A DNA stretch of 64,000 nucleotides from Chengkuizengella sp. SCS-71B (GCF_040100845.1 NZ_JAZHSH010000001.1:682001-746000), one strand, 5' to 3'; shown: positions 44,304-53,696, counted from the first letter of the stretch. The notes: generated by a model from the sequence alone, not told the origin. Numbers and translations: made by a program.

Positions 44304-45401
44304 ATGAATGAAAATTTAAATATGGTTCATCCAAGTATAACATTACCAGAACCATCATCAAATAATACTGCAGCAGAATCAACATCAAGTAATATAGCAG
44401 CTGGACCTAATGAAAATCCTACTCCTAAAAAGTACCCCTCTTCTATGACACAGCCGTTAAGTTATTCGTCGCCTTGTTCTGGATGTAAGCAACCCAACCC
44501 TTATTCTCCGTGTGCTGAGCAATCCATGATGATGCCAATGTACTCCATGGGAGTACAAGATATGAACCCTTATATGTACCCGATGGGTACTCAGCAGATG
44601 AATACAAATGTACAATCTATGTATTCGATGGGAGCTCAAGGTATGAATACAAATATGCACCCCATGTATCCAACAGGAGTTCAAGGAATGAACACAAATT
44701 CGATGTATCCTATGGGAACACAAGCAATGAATACAAACATGTACCCTACAGGGGATCAACAATTAAATGATCAAGGATTTCCTACTAGTCCGGCTGATAC
44801 ACAAGGAGTAAGCCCTAGTACGGAATTTTTAACAGCAGAACAAGTAGAAGAAATGACAGAGGGCAACAAACAGCTTCATCCAAAGGAAGTAAAGGAAATG
44901 TCAGCAAATATGTATCCAATGCACCCTCAGGAAATGCAACAATATCCAAATGTAATAGGCTATAATCCAATGTATGCTTTCCCTAGTATGCAACCTCCAA
45001 GCAATAATTATTATCAACAGCCAAATATGTATCCCCCAAATGTAGTTGCTCCAACAGAAAATATGATGTCACATTATATGTTACCTAAGATGGATCCACA
45101 AAAAATGGCTGAGCAAGCCGCTAATTTACCATATTATATGCGTTCTACATCCTCTCCAACAGATTTAACGAATATATTTGTGCAAATTTCTCCCTGGATT
45201 CGACATGGATTAGATAAAGCTGAAAATAAGAACTATAAACAAGCTATGGAGGAAGTTGCTTTAATTAGTTATTTAATGGGAAGTGGGTTTGATGCTCGAA
45301 CCTCTCATCAAATTGTTGAATCTTGGGAAGTTCGTGAAATGTTTTCAGATAAAGATCGGAATGAAGAAATGAACACAGAGAATGAGAGTTCCTTAGATTA
45401 A
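44304..45401 (+). CDS. Methionine/proline-rich repeat protein, possible spore or surface protein
   Basis: The 365-residue protein has a Ser/Thr/Asn/Pro-rich start with a CSGC (about 53-56), then repeats of MYPMGxQxMNTN-type units from about 75 to 155, more Met/Tyr/Pro/Asn sequence, and a helical C-terminal domain from about 265 (PYYMRSTSSPTDLTNIFVQI, WIRHGLDKAENKNYKQAMEE). No signal peptide is present. Low-complexity Met/Tyr/Pro composition suits a coat or exosporium-like protein, and Met repeats could bind copper. AAAGGAGC precedes the ATG. I do not recognise the family. Confidence 0.7.
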   Translation: MNENLNMVHPSITLPEPSSNNTAAESTSSNIAAGPNENPTPKKYPSSMTQPLSYSSPCSGCKQPNPYSPCAEQSMMMPMYSMGVQDMNPYMYPMGTQQMNTNVQSMYSMGAQGMNTNMHPMYPTGVQGMNTNSMYPMGTQAMNTNMYPTGDQQLNDQGFPTSPADTQGVSPSTEFLTAEQVEEMTEGNKQLHPKEVKEMSANMYPMHPQEMQQYPNVIGYNPMYAFPSMQPPSNNYYQQPNMYPPNVVAPTENMMSHYMLPKMDPQKMAEQAANLPYYMRSTSSPTDLTNIFVQISPWIRHGLDKAENKNYKQAMEEVALISYLMGSGFDARTSHQIVESWEVREMFSDKDRNEEMNTENESSLD

Positions 45402-45415
45402 CTATTGCATTTTCT

Positions 45416-45443
45416 AGGCTTGAGATCTATTCTCAAGCCTTTA
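45416..45443 (+). terminator. Hairpin after the Met-rich gene
   Basis: AGGCTTGAGA / TCTCAAGCCT followed by a short TTT. Confidence 0.6.
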
Positions 45444-45551
45444 GGGCATTCCCTCCTGTTAAGTATAAGGTTTGCAAAAAGGTCTTTTTCGTAATAACAT
45501 CTTCTCAAGAAGGAAAATTAAACAAGCCTATACAGAAGGAGAATATAAAAG

Positions 45552-46427
45552 ATGGAAGAAGTAAAATTAATTGTTGATTCAAAATCAACCCTTGGAGAGG
45601 GACCGTGTTGGGATGATGAAGAGCAATGTTTATATTGGGTTGATATTTTAGAAGAAAAATTACATATATACAATTTGAATGAAGAATCAAACAGAACAAT
45701 TCAAATGGAGCAAGCACCTGGAGCGGTTGTGAGACGAAACAATGGAGGTCTTGTTTTAGCGATGTTGGATGGTTTTTTTACCTATAACATACAGTCTCAA
45801 AAGCTGGAGAAAATAGTAGATCCAGAAAGTCACTTGCCAGAAAATCGTTTTAATGATGGAAAATGTGATCCTGCTGGTCGTTTTTGGGCTGGTTCAATGA
45901 GGTTGGATCTAGAGCATGATAAAGCTGCTTTATATTGTTTAGATACAGACCTAACTGTAAAAAAAATGCTCGAACCTGTCTCGGTCTCTAACGGATTAGC
46001 TTGGTCACCTGATTTTACAACGATGTATTATATTGATACACCTACACAGCAAGTAGTTGCCTATGATTATAATATGAGAACAGGAGAGATTACGAATAAA
46101 AAAGTAGTAGTAACTATTCCTTTAGAAGAGGGTGGCCCTGATGGTATGACGATTGATGCGGAAGGGAAGTTATGGGTAGCCCACTGGGGTGGTTATAAGG
46201 TGTCAAGATGGGACCCAGAAAAAGGAAAACAAATAGGTGAGGTTCGTGTGCCAGCAAAACAAGTTACTTCTTGTACATTTGGTGGAGAAAATTTTGACGA
46301 GTTATACATTACTACAGCAAATGTTGGTTTGGATGCGGAGGAAATGGAACAATACCCTTATTCTGGCGGTTTGTTTTCAGTAAAAATGAATATAAAAGGA
46401 ACTCCTTCTTATAAATTTAAAGGTTAA
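45552..46427 (+). CDS. SMP-30/gluconolactonase/LRE family protein
   Basis: The 291-residue six-bladed beta-propeller has the metal ligands of regucalcin: E16 (LGEGPCWDD), Asn in RFNDGKCDPAGRFWAGSM, Asn in NGLAWSPDFTTMYYIDT and Asp in GGPDGMTID. Members hydrolyse sugar lactones with a divalent metal. No signal peptide is present. AAGGAGAATATAAAAG precedes the ATG. No sugar dehydrogenase is adjacent to name the substrate. Confidence 0.9.
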   Translation: MEEVKLIVDSKSTLGEGPCWDDEEQCLYWVDILEEKLHIYNLNEESNRTIQMEQAPGAVVRRNNGGLVLAMLDGFFTYNIQSQKLEKIVDPESHLPENRFNDGKCDPAGRFWAGSMRLDLEHDKAALYCLDTDLTVKKMLEPVSVSNGLAWSPDFTTMYYIDTPTQQVVAYDYNMRTGEITNKKVVVTIPLEEGGPDGMTIDAEGKLWVAHWGGYKVSRWDPEKGKQIGEVRVPAKQVTSCTFGGENFDELYITTANVGLDAEEMEQYPYSGGLFSVKMNIKGTPSYKFKG

Positions 46428-46501
46428 CGAGTTGCACACTTCTTTCATCTAGGCATATGCATATATAAATACTATATTATTTTGATGGAGAGGTGGAAAG
46501 G

Positions 46502-46750
46502 ATGCCATCTATTTTAGGTGTTGCAAAAATCATTAATGTTTCTGGTTCAGCGAAGGTAAAAGCAGGAGATACTGTGCAAATTACACCAGTAAGTTATGTA
46601 AAGGCTTATATAGGCTCTGGCAGTGCTAATGCAGGGGACTTGCCAAGAACAAATAACTTTATAAGTACTACAAACACCATCGATGCTGATATAAAAGATC
46701 AAACTCAGGATAATATATTTGGACTTGAGGATAATGTGTTTTTTGTTTAA
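46502..46750 (+). CDS. GerPA/GerPF-family spore germination protein
   Basis: The 82-residue protein begins MPSILGVAKIINVSGSAKVK and continues AGDTVQITPVS, the pattern of GerPA and GerPF, small inner-coat proteins that help germinants pass the coat. The ATG is preferred over GTG 46493 because GGAGAGG then has proper spacing. The usual hexacistronic gerP operon is absent; this is a single gene, as found for extra copies elsewhere. Confidence 0.85.
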   Translation: MPSILGVAKIINVSGSAKVKAGDTVQITPVSYVKAYIGSGSANAGDLPRTNNFISTTNTIDADIKDQTQDNIFGLEDNVFFV

Positions 46751-46773
46751 AATGAATGATTTGAATGATGATT

Positions 46774-46826
46774 AGTAATGCAAAAAAATCAATCCAATAT
46801 AGATGGATTGATTTTTTTGCATTACT
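46774..46826 (+). terminator. Very strong intrinsic terminator
   Basis: A stem of about 22 bp around TGCAAAAAAATCAATCCA / TGGATTGATTTTTTTGCA closes on ATATAGA. Confidence 0.85.
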
Positions 46827-46906
46827 TCAATTCTAAACCTCTGGCCCAGAATGATTTCTACATTTTGTTTCACAGTTGAAATTTATCGACACTTTTTTGG
46901 TGCAGC

Positions 46907-47275
46907 TTAGCTGGCTTTTTCTTTACGTTTTCCAGCTTCAAACGGACTGGAAATTGGAATGAATAAATCAATGATCCCAATCACTAACGCAGCTAAAATG
47001 GCACCTATAACTGTTACTGATACGTTTCCAACGAAGAACTGTGCTAGCCAAATTACAACTGCACTCGTTAGAAACCCTACAATACCTCTACTAAAGGGAG
47101 TGACTCGATTTCCAAATATGCCCTCAATAATCCAGCCAATTACAGCAATAGCAAGCGCTAAAAATAATGCACTCCAAAAGCCACCTACTGAAAACTGAGG
47201 GGTAACCCAACCTACAAACATTAAAACAATAGCAGCGACAATGAATCTAACTACATGTCCAAAAAAATTCCTCAT
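46907..47275 (-). CDS. Four-helix phage-holin-superfamily-IV-like membrane protein (YvlD-like)
   Basis: The 122-residue protein has four hydrophobic segments and the pattern of B. subtilis YvlD (PF04020): MRNFFGHVVRFIVAAIVLM at the start, AIAVIGWIIEGIFGNRVTPF in the middle, then a Lys/Arg tail. Despite the holin name these are chromosomal membrane proteins linked to envelope stress. AAAGGAGGAACAACC precedes the ATG. It sits alone opposite mutS2. Confidence 0.8.
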   Translation of the reverse strand: MRNFFGHVVRFIVAAIVLMFVGWVTPQFSVGGFWSALFLALAIAVIGWIIEGIFGNRVTPFSRGIVGFLTSAVVIWLAQFFVGNVSVTVIGAILAALVIGIIDLFIPISSPFEAGKRKEKAS

Positions 47276-47431
47276 TCAGGTTGTTCCTCCTTTTAAAAAA
47301 ATGGATACTGGTGAACTTATTATTAACAAATTGATGACAAATTATGTTTTTTTGCAACATTTTGAGAATATTCGCTTAAAACATCTGATTTCGATATAAT
47401 AAAATTGAGCATAAATCAGGAGGACAAGGAA

Positions 47432-49795
47432 TTGAATAGTAGAATTTTGAGAACAATGGAATTTGAAAAAATTTTAAATAAATTAAGTCGGCATGCTGCG
47501 ACAACTCTTGGAAAAAATAGAGTGGAGGAATTATCACCATCTACTCAATATACCGAAGTGATTGAACTGTTAAAGGCTACCGATGAAGCCGTTAAAGTAC
47601 AACGCTTAAAAGGAAGTGCACCGTTTGGAGGAATAAGGGATATTTCAGCTGCCATACATCGTTCAAGAATTGGAGGGATGTTGAATATCCAAGAACTGTT
47701 GGATATTGCAAATACGATTTATGGAGCAGGAAGATTAAAGAAGTTTATACAACGATTTCATGATGAATTTTCCATTCCTCTTTTATTCTTTTTAGTTAAA
47801 CAAATTACAGATCATAAAGCAGTAGAAAATGCGATCAAAATGTGTATTAATGAGCAAGCAGAAATGATGGATAGTGCTAGTCCAGAACTCTCTCGTATCC
47901 GACAACAATTAAAAAAAGGGGAATCCTCAATTCGAGAGCAGTTAGAACGTATGATTCGTTCACAATCTGTGCAAAAAAAACTACAAGATCCCATAGTAAC
48001 CATTCGTAATGATCGTTATGTACTGCCTGTGAAACAAGAATATCGCTCCTATTTTGGAGGGATGACCCATGATCAATCTGCATCAGGTGCAACTTTATTT
48101 ATTGAACCTGAATCGATTGTAAATTTAAATAATAAACTTCGTGAGTTAAAATTAAAAGAAGAAAGAGAAATTGAAAAAATACTTCGCATGTTAACCGAAC
48201 AGGTTACCGAAATTCATGAAGAATTACTTGTGAATATTGAACAGATTGCTGAAATTGATTTTATTTTTGCCAAAGCTGGTTTAGCCAATGAAATGAAAGC
48301 GACCCTACCTCGCTTAAACGATCGTGGATTTATGAATCTCAAAAAAGCAAGACATCCCTTAATTCCAGATGAACAGATCGTACCTATTGATGTAAAACTG
48401 GGAGACCAATATGACAGTATTATTATAACAGGACCAAACACAGGTGGAAAAACCGTGTCACTAAAAACCATTGGTTTATTGCATCTTATGGCGATGTCAG
48501 GGTTATTTGTACCTGCTGAGGATCATAGCCAGATGTGTATATTCGATGGAATTTACGCTGACATTGGGGATGAACAAAGCATTGAACAAAACTTAAGTAC
48601 ATTCTCAAGTCACATGACAAATATCATTACAATATTAAAAGAAGTGACTCCTAAAAGTTTAATTTTACTGGATGAATTAGGTGCAGGTACCGACCCAACA
48701 GAGGGATCAGCGTTAGCAATTTCTATTATTGAATATATTCATCAATTAGGTTGTCGGTTAGTTGCAACAACACATTATAGTGAATTAAAAGCCTTTGCAT
48801 ATGATCGTAAGGGAGTAATCAATGCAAGCATGGAATTTGATGTGAAAACACTAAGTCCCACATACCGCTTGTTAGTTGGTGTTCCTGGACGCAGCAACGC
48901 TTTTGCTATTTCTGAAAGATTAGGTTTACCAATGCCGATCCTTAAACATGCAAAGGGTCAAGTGAATGAACAGGATCAGCAGGTTGAGAATATGATTGCC
49001 TCTTTAGAGGAAAATCGAATTAGTGCTGAGAATGATCGTATTGTAGCTGAAAAGCTGAGAAAAGAAGTAGAACAACTGCAAAAAAAAGTGAAGGATCAAC
49101 AGTTGCGATTTGAAGAACAACGGGAAAAGATGATGGAGAAGGCAGAAGAAGAAGCGAAGGAAGCAGTTGCTAAAGCTCGTAAAGAAGCAGATCAAATTAT
49201 TTCCGACCTTCGTAAACTAGCCATGGATGAAAAAACGTCAATTAAGGAACATAAATTAATTGAAGCAAAACGACAGTTAGAACAAGCAGAACCACAACTA
49301 ACAAAAAATAAACCATCCAAATCGGTTAAAAAAATCAAAGGTGTCAAAAAAGTTAATCCTGGAGATGAAGTTTATGTCGCAAGCTTTGCACAGAAAGGGT
49401 ATGTAGTAGAGGAAGCGAATGCGAAAGAGGTAGTAGTACAATTAGGGATTATGAAAATGAAAGTGAGAAAAACAGAGCTTGAGCTTGTATCTAGAGATGA
49501 GAAACAAGTGAAAAAACAAATTACGAGCATTAAACGTTCCAAAGATCAACAATTTAAATCTGAATTAGATTTAAGAGGTATGAATTTAGAGGATTCAATT
49601 ATGGAAGTTGATCGATTTTTAGATGAGGGAATTTTAGCAAATGTAGGACAAGTATACATTATTCATGGCAAGGGTACAGGTGTATTAAGGACAGGGATTC
49701 AAGAATTTCTTAATAAACATAAACATGTCAAACAGCATCGTTTAGGAAATATGGGAGAAGGCGGGACTGGAGTCACCGTCGCTGAGTTAAAATAA
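47432..49795 (+). CDS. mutS2: Endonuclease MutS2 / ribosome-rescue ATPase
   Basis: The 787-residue protein has MutS core and lever domains, an ABC-type ATPase with Walker A GPNTGGKT (about 340) and LILLDELGAGTDPTEGSALA, a long coiled coil (about 510-630), a KOW-like segment and a C-terminal Smr nuclease domain (LDLRGM, IHGKGTGVLR). In B. subtilis it splits collided ribosomes; in other species it suppresses recombination. TTG at 47432 is chosen over TTG 47405 because AGGAGG lies eight bases upstream. Confidence 0.95.
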   Translation: MNSRILRTMEFEKILNKLSRHAATTLGKNRVEELSPSTQYTEVIELLKATDEAVKVQRLKGSAPFGGIRDISAAIHRSRIGGMLNIQELLDIANTIYGAGRLKKFIQRFHDEFSIPLLFFLVKQITDHKAVENAIKMCINEQAEMMDSASPELSRIRQQLKKGESSIREQLERMIRSQSVQKKLQDPIVTIRNDRYVLPVKQEYRSYFGGMTHDQSASGATLFIEPESIVNLNNKLRELKLKEEREIEKILRMLTEQVTEIHEELLVNIEQIAEIDFIFAKAGLANEMKATLPRLNDRGFMNLKKARHPLIPDEQIVPIDVKLGDQYDSIIITGPNTGGKTVSLKTIGLLHLMAMSGLFVPAEDHSQMCIFDGIYADIGDEQSIEQNLSTFSSHMTNIITILKEVTPKSLILLDELGAGTDPTEGSALAISIIEYIHQLGCRLVATTHYSELKAFAYDRKGVINASMEFDVKTLSPTYRLLVGVPGRSNAFAISERLGLPMPILKHAKGQVNEQDQQVENMIASLEENRISAENDRIVAEKLRKEVEQLQKKVKDQQLRFEEQREKMMEKAEEEAKEAVAKARKEADQIISDLRKLAMDEKTSIKEHKLIEAKRQLEQAEPQLTKNKPSKSVKKIKGVKKVNPGDEVYVASFAQKGYVVEEANAKEVVVQLGIMKMKVRKTELELVSRDEKQVKKQITSIKRSKDQQFKSELDLRGMNLEDSIMEVDRFLDEGILANVGQVYIIHGKGTGVLRTGIQEFLNKHKHVKQHRLGNMGEGGTGVTVAELK

Positions 49796-49819
49796 GGTGA
49801 AGAAAGAAGAGGAACCAGA

Positions 49820-50239
49820 ATGAATCAAGAAATTGATGCATTATTAGAACACCCATTTATGGAGACAATTGCTTATTTTTCTGTTGCTGCTTTAGCTTTA
49901 ATATTGTTTTTAGCTATATTCGAATTTGTTACATCTTATCGTTCATGGGAAGAAATACTAAGTGGCAATATCGCAGTTTCCTTAACCATTGGAGGGAAAA
50001 TCATTGCTATATGCAATATTTTTCGCTTTGCAGAGAATAATCATGAATCGATTTATGTATCCTTTGTGATGGCTGGTTTTGGATTTGTTTTACTCATCCT
50101 TGCATACTTTTTATTCGAGTTTTTAACACCTTATATTAAAGTAGATAAAGAGATACAAAAGGATAATCGAGCAGTTGGATTCATTGCCATGATCATTTCT
50201 ATTTCGTTATCTTATGTGATAGGTGCGTGTATAACATAA
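49820..50239 (+). CDS. DUF350 membrane protein (YjfL/UPF0719-like)
   Basis: The 139-residue protein has four transmembrane helices in two hairpins (AALALILFLAIFEFVT, GGKIIAICNIFRFAE, GFVLLILAYFLFEFLTP, RAVGFIAMIISISLSYV), the DUF350 pattern. The function is unknown. AAGAGGAACCAGA precedes the ATG, 24 bases after mutS2, so it is probably co-transcribed with it and the following zinc-ribbon gene. Confidence 0.82.
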   Translation: MNQEIDALLEHPFMETIAYFSVAALALILFLAIFEFVTSYRSWEEILSGNIAVSLTIGGKIIAICNIFRFAENNHESIYVSFVMAGFGFVLLILAYFLFEFLTPYIKVDKEIQKDNRAVGFIAMIISISLSYVIGACIT

Positions 50240-50264
50240 GATTAGGGGGAGGCTTCAATTTAAA

Positions 50265-50348
50265 TTGAAATATTTATGGGGTAGTTTATTTATCTTGGCA
50301 CTTTTATTTTTTATATTTGGGATTTACTTTTTCATACAAAATACATAG
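50265..50348 (+). CDS. 27-residue membrane micro-protein
   Basis: A TTG at 50265 behind GGGGGAGG opens 27 codons (MKYLWGSLFILALLFF ... FFIQNT) that form one hydrophobic helix. The stop is 12 bases before the next gene's ATG and overlaps its Shine-Dalgarno region. The tight fit between DUF350 and zinc-ribbon genes supports translation. The start is 15 bases after GGGGGAGG, which is long. Confidence 0.5.
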   Translation: MKYLWGSLFILALLFFIFGIYFFIQNT

Positions 50349-50360
50349 GAGGCTACGAAA

Positions 50361-50909
50361 ATGGAAGAGAATAGTAAAGTATGTCCATGGTGTGATACGG
50401 AGATCGTTTGGGATCAGGAAATTGGAAAAGAAGAACATTGTCCTCATTGTTTAAATGAATTAGGCAATTACCGTACAATGAATGTTGAAATTGATCAAGA
50501 AGAGGAAGAGTATGAGGTAAAAAATAAAACAAAAAACATCAAACAAGATGAAAACAAAGAAAATGGTAGTACTCCTACGTTAGATTCCTTCATTTCACAG
50601 ATGGAAACGGAGCCTAAATCAGAAGATTTACTACAATATGAGCAAGGAGTATATCACTACCGAAGAAAACAAGAAGAGTCTTTTGAATGTTCAAACTGCC
50701 ATGACTTTATGTTATTAGTTGGAGATCATGAGGTTAAAAAAGATGATTTTATTCCTTACATTCCAGTTAGTCAGGTACAGGGAGTTTTGCAAGCACCATA
50801 CAAAATGAATTTATACATTTGTCCATCTTGTTTTGAAATGAAAGCTGTTTTATCTGAGCAGGCTCGAATAAGTATGATGAATGCTTTGAAAAATCAACAG
50901 GGGATTTAA
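50361..50909 (+). CDS. Double zinc-ribbon protein, function unknown
   Basis: The 182-residue cytoplasmic protein has two four-cysteine ribbons: CPWC (8-11) with CPHC (28-31), and CSNC near 112 with CPSC near 152. Between them is an acidic, Lys/Glu-rich linker, probably disordered. I recognise no family beyond the ribbons; RNA or protein binding is possible. AGGAGGCTACGAAA precedes the ATG. It ends the mutS2 cluster before a strong terminator. Confidence 0.7.
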   Translation: MEENSKVCPWCDTEIVWDQEIGKEEHCPHCLNELGNYRTMNVEIDQEEEEYEVKNKTKNIKQDENKENGSTPTLDSFISQMETEPKSEDLLQYEQGVYHYRRKQEESFECSNCHDFMLLVGDHEVKKDDFIPYIPVSQVQGVLQAPYKMNLYICPSCFEMKAVLSEQARISMMNALKNQQGI

Positions 50910-50926
50910 TAATTTTGAAAAAGTGA

Positions 50927-50959
50927 AAGAGTGACTATGAAGCAGTCACTCTTTTTTTG
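50927..50959 (+). terminator. Rho-independent terminator
   Basis: AGAGTGACT / AGTCACTCT followed by TTTTTTT closes the mutS2 cluster. Confidence 0.9.
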
Positions 50960-51119
50960 CATGCTTAGCATAAAATTTTCCTGATATTAGAACTTATGAT
51001 TGTCAATAATTAAATGCCAACTTTTTTGTTTCCAAAATGACTTTTTGGGGAAAGTTAAAATATGTTGTTATATTGTTTTGTTACATAGATACGAAATTAT
51101 TAAATTGGGTGAGTCTTAT

Positions 51120-52448
51120 ATGCCGATGTCGCATGAAAAGCATTATTTTCCAAACAGATGGATTAAAACAAAAGATCAACAAGAACATTCTTATTTTCAA
51201 TATCATGAATCAGAAGACCATCAAAAGAGCAAGGAAGGGAGATTAACTAAACAAGCAATACTATTATTAGCAGTTCATGGCTTATTTGCAGCTGCAAATG
51301 CGTTATCAGGTACTTTTGTAAATGTGTATCTATGGAAAGTGAGCAATGATTTATCTTTAATTGGTTGGTTCTCTTTATCTCATCAAGTTGTCAATATCTT
51401 AACATTTTGGTTAGCGGGGAAATGGGTTAAAGAGCATAATAAAATGAACAGCTTACGCTTGGGTGTTGGGTTATCTGCAGTGTTTTATTTATTTGTGCTC
51501 TTACTTCAAAAGCAAGCTGTTGATTATGTGTTAGTTTTAGGTGCAGTCCAGGGGATGGCAGCGGGCTTTTTTTGGTTGGCATTTAACGTCGTTTATTTTG
51601 AAATTACAGGTCCACATGATCGAGACAAATTTAATGGTTACGCTGGATTATTAGGTTCAGGTGCTGGGATGTTCGCGCCATGGATCTCAGGACTTGTAAT
51701 TACCCAAATGCAAGCAACAAGTGGATACAAAATCATCTTCTCTATTTCACTTATTGTTTTTGTAATTGGAGTTATTGTTAGTTTCTTTTTGAAAAAAAGA
51801 GAACCTAAAGGCACTTATCAATGGTTTGATGCATTTCAACGTTTAAAGGAAAAAGAGAATCCTTGGAGACGGGCATTTTTAGCTTTGATGGCACAGGGGA
51901 TGAGAGAAGGCGTTTTTGCTTTTATCATTGGTTTACTTGTATATATTGCTACTAAAAATGAGATGAAGTTGGGTAACTTTTCATTGATTGTTTCTGCTGT
52001 AGCTCTTGTCAGTTATATGTTAATGGGCAAATACCTAAAACCCTGGAATCGTAATAGGGCAATGTTCGTAGGGACTATATTTATGATCTTAGTTATATTT
52101 CCATTCTTCTGGGATATCAATTACACTACACTGCTTATTTTTGGAATTGGAACTTCAATATTTTTACCGTTGTTTACGATTCCCATGACCTCAACAGTAT
52201 TTGATATTATAGGGAGAGATCATGAGAGTGCCCAGCAAAGGGTAGAATATGTGGTATTAAGAGAAGCGGGTTTAAATGCAGGACGTATTTTAGGGACTTT
52301 AATTTTCATTCTTATTATTACATGGAGCAATAAACCGATAGTTTTAAATGTATTTTTATTATGTATTGGAAGCACTCCTTTACTTGCATGGTATTTCATG
52401 AGAAAATTGATGCCTACAAAACCCAAAACTGTCAGCAAACCCAAATAA
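51120..52448 (+). CDS. MFS transporter
   Basis: The 442-residue protein has a hydrophilic start of about 45 residues, then about 12 helices (LLLAVHGLFAAANALSGTFV; LGSGAGMFAPWISGLV; LLIFGIGTSIFLPLFT). An upstream in-frame ATG at 51000 lacks a ribosome-binding site and would add a Cys-rich tail not seen in transporters, so 51120 is used. It resembles the uncharacterised YkoN/YqgE-type MFS group in Bacillales. Substrate unknown. Confidence 0.85.
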   Translation: MPMSHEKHYFPNRWIKTKDQQEHSYFQYHESEDHQKSKEGRLTKQAILLLAVHGLFAAANALSGTFVNVYLWKVSNDLSLIGWFSLSHQVVNILTFWLAGKWVKEHNKMNSLRLGVGLSAVFYLFVLLLQKQAVDYVLVLGAVQGMAAGFFWLAFNVVYFEITGPHDRDKFNGYAGLLGSGAGMFAPWISGLVITQMQATSGYKIIFSISLIVFVIGVIVSFFLKKREPKGTYQWFDAFQRLKEKENPWRRAFLALMAQGMREGVFAFIIGLLVYIATKNEMKLGNFSLIVSAVALVSYMLMGKYLKPWNRNRAMFVGTIFMILVIFPFFWDINYTTLLIFGIGTSIFLPLFTIPMTSTVFDIIGRDHESAQQRVEYVVLREAGLNAGRILGTLIFILIITWSNKPIVLNVFLLCIGSTPLLAWYFMRKLMPTKPKTVSKPK

Positions 52449-52561
52449 CATTTTGTAGCTTTGCTTTGATTATATGTGTCCACTCAGTTAGAATTAAGTA
52501 TGTAGTAGTTTAGTTCAATAGAATTCAAGTTACTTTACATACATATAAGGAGTGGTTGTGG

Positions 52562-53494
52562 ATGCCTCCAAAGGTTGTTTCAAGTATTACAGAATTAATT
52601 GGTGATACACCGATGGTGAAAATAAATAGATTGTTAAGTGAAAATGATGCCGAAGTCTATGTGAAATTGGAATATTTTAATCCAAGCAGAAGTGTGAAAG
52701 ACAGAGCTGCTTATAATTTGATACTACAAGCAGAGAAAGACGGTCTGTTATCTCCTGGAGGAACGATTATTGAACCCACAAGTGGAAATACGGGAATTGG
52801 CTTAGCTATGAATGCAGCTGCTAAGGGTTATAAAGCTATATTTATTATGCCTGATAATATGACTAAAGAACGTATTAATATTTTAAAAGCATATGGTGCT
52901 GAAGTGGTACTTACACCTGCTGAAGAACGTATGCCGGGGGCAATAAAAAAAGCTTTGGAACTGCAGGCTGAAATCCCAAATAGTTATATTCCTCAGCAAT
53001 TTGAAAATGAAGCAAATCCTGCTATACATCGAACAACAACAGCATTAGAAATCATCGAACAGATGGATGGAAAAATAGATGCTTTTGTGGCAACAGCAGG
53101 AACTGGTGGAACCGTTACAGGCACAGGGGAAATATTGCGTGAAAAAATACCTAATATTAATATTTTTGTTGTTGAACCTCAAGGTTCACCTGTCCTTTCG
53201 GGGGGGAAACCTGGCAAGCACAAATTAGTAGGTACAAGTCCAGGGTTTATTCCAAAAATCTTAAATACAAAAGTTTATGATGAAATTGTACAAGTATCAG
53301 ATCAAAATGCAATACAGACGATACGTGATTTAGCTGCAAAGGAAGGAATATTAGTAGGTCCGTCAGCAGGCGCTTCTGTGTGGACAGCGATGCAACTTGC
53401 AAAAAAATGGGGAAAGGGCAAAAGGATTTGTTGTATTGCGCCTGATAACGGCGAAAGATACCTAAGCATGAACCTCTTTGGAGAGGATGCTTAA
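52562..53494 (+). CDS. cysK: Cysteine synthase (O-acetylserine sulfhydrylase)
   Basis: The 310-residue PLP enzyme has the Schiff-base lysine K46 in PSRSVKDRAA, the substrate loop TSGNTGIGLAMN, the phosphate cup TAGTGGTVTGTG and SAGASVW. It joins O-acetylserine and sulfide to cysteine. The ATG at 52562 is preferred to TTG 52556 (AAGGAG upstream). The exact branch (CysK or an OAS-like paralogue such as YtkP/MccA) is not decided; YtkP-like forms also carry SRSVKDR. The gene's last bases overlap a 21-bp repeat. Confidence 0.9.
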   Translation: MPPKVVSSITELIGDTPMVKINRLLSENDAEVYVKLEYFNPSRSVKDRAAYNLILQAEKDGLLSPGGTIIEPTSGNTGIGLAMNAAAKGYKAIFIMPDNMTKERINILKAYGAEVVLTPAEERMPGAIKKALELQAEIPNSYIPQQFENEANPAIHRTTTALEIIEQMDGKIDAFVATAGTGGTVTGTGEILREKIPNINIFVVEPQGSPVLSGGKPGKHKLVGTSPGFIPKILNTKVYDEIVQVSDQNAIQTIRDLAAKEGILVGPSAGASVWTAMQLAKKWGKGKRICCIAPDNGERYLSMNLFGEDA

Positions 53495-53695
53495 AAAGTA
53501 CGCTTCCCATCACGAGGCTTATTCAAGGTAGTACACTCGACATCGAATCTTGTATCATTCTTTGAAGTCCGGTGCTCATGTAGGTTTACCTACACTGTGC
53601 TCCTCCTTCTTAAAGAATAATACAATCTTCTTGGTGCTGAAAATCGAACATTTTAAGCTTTGATTTAAATAGGGAAAAGTACGCTTCCCATCACG
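53494..53695 (+). repeat. Palindromic element flanked by 21-bp direct repeats
   Basis: TACGCTTCCCATCACG occurs at 53499 and 53680 within 21-base identical copies (53494-53514 and 53675-53695). Between them an imperfect inverted repeat runs from about 53552 (TTGTATCATTCTTTGAAG, GTGCTCATGTAGGT) to about 53632 (ACCTACACTGTGCTC, CTTCTTAAAGAATAATACAA), able to fold as a hairpin of nearly 80 nt. It has the form of a small non-autonomous repeat element. Confidence 0.65.
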
Positions 53696-53696
53696 G

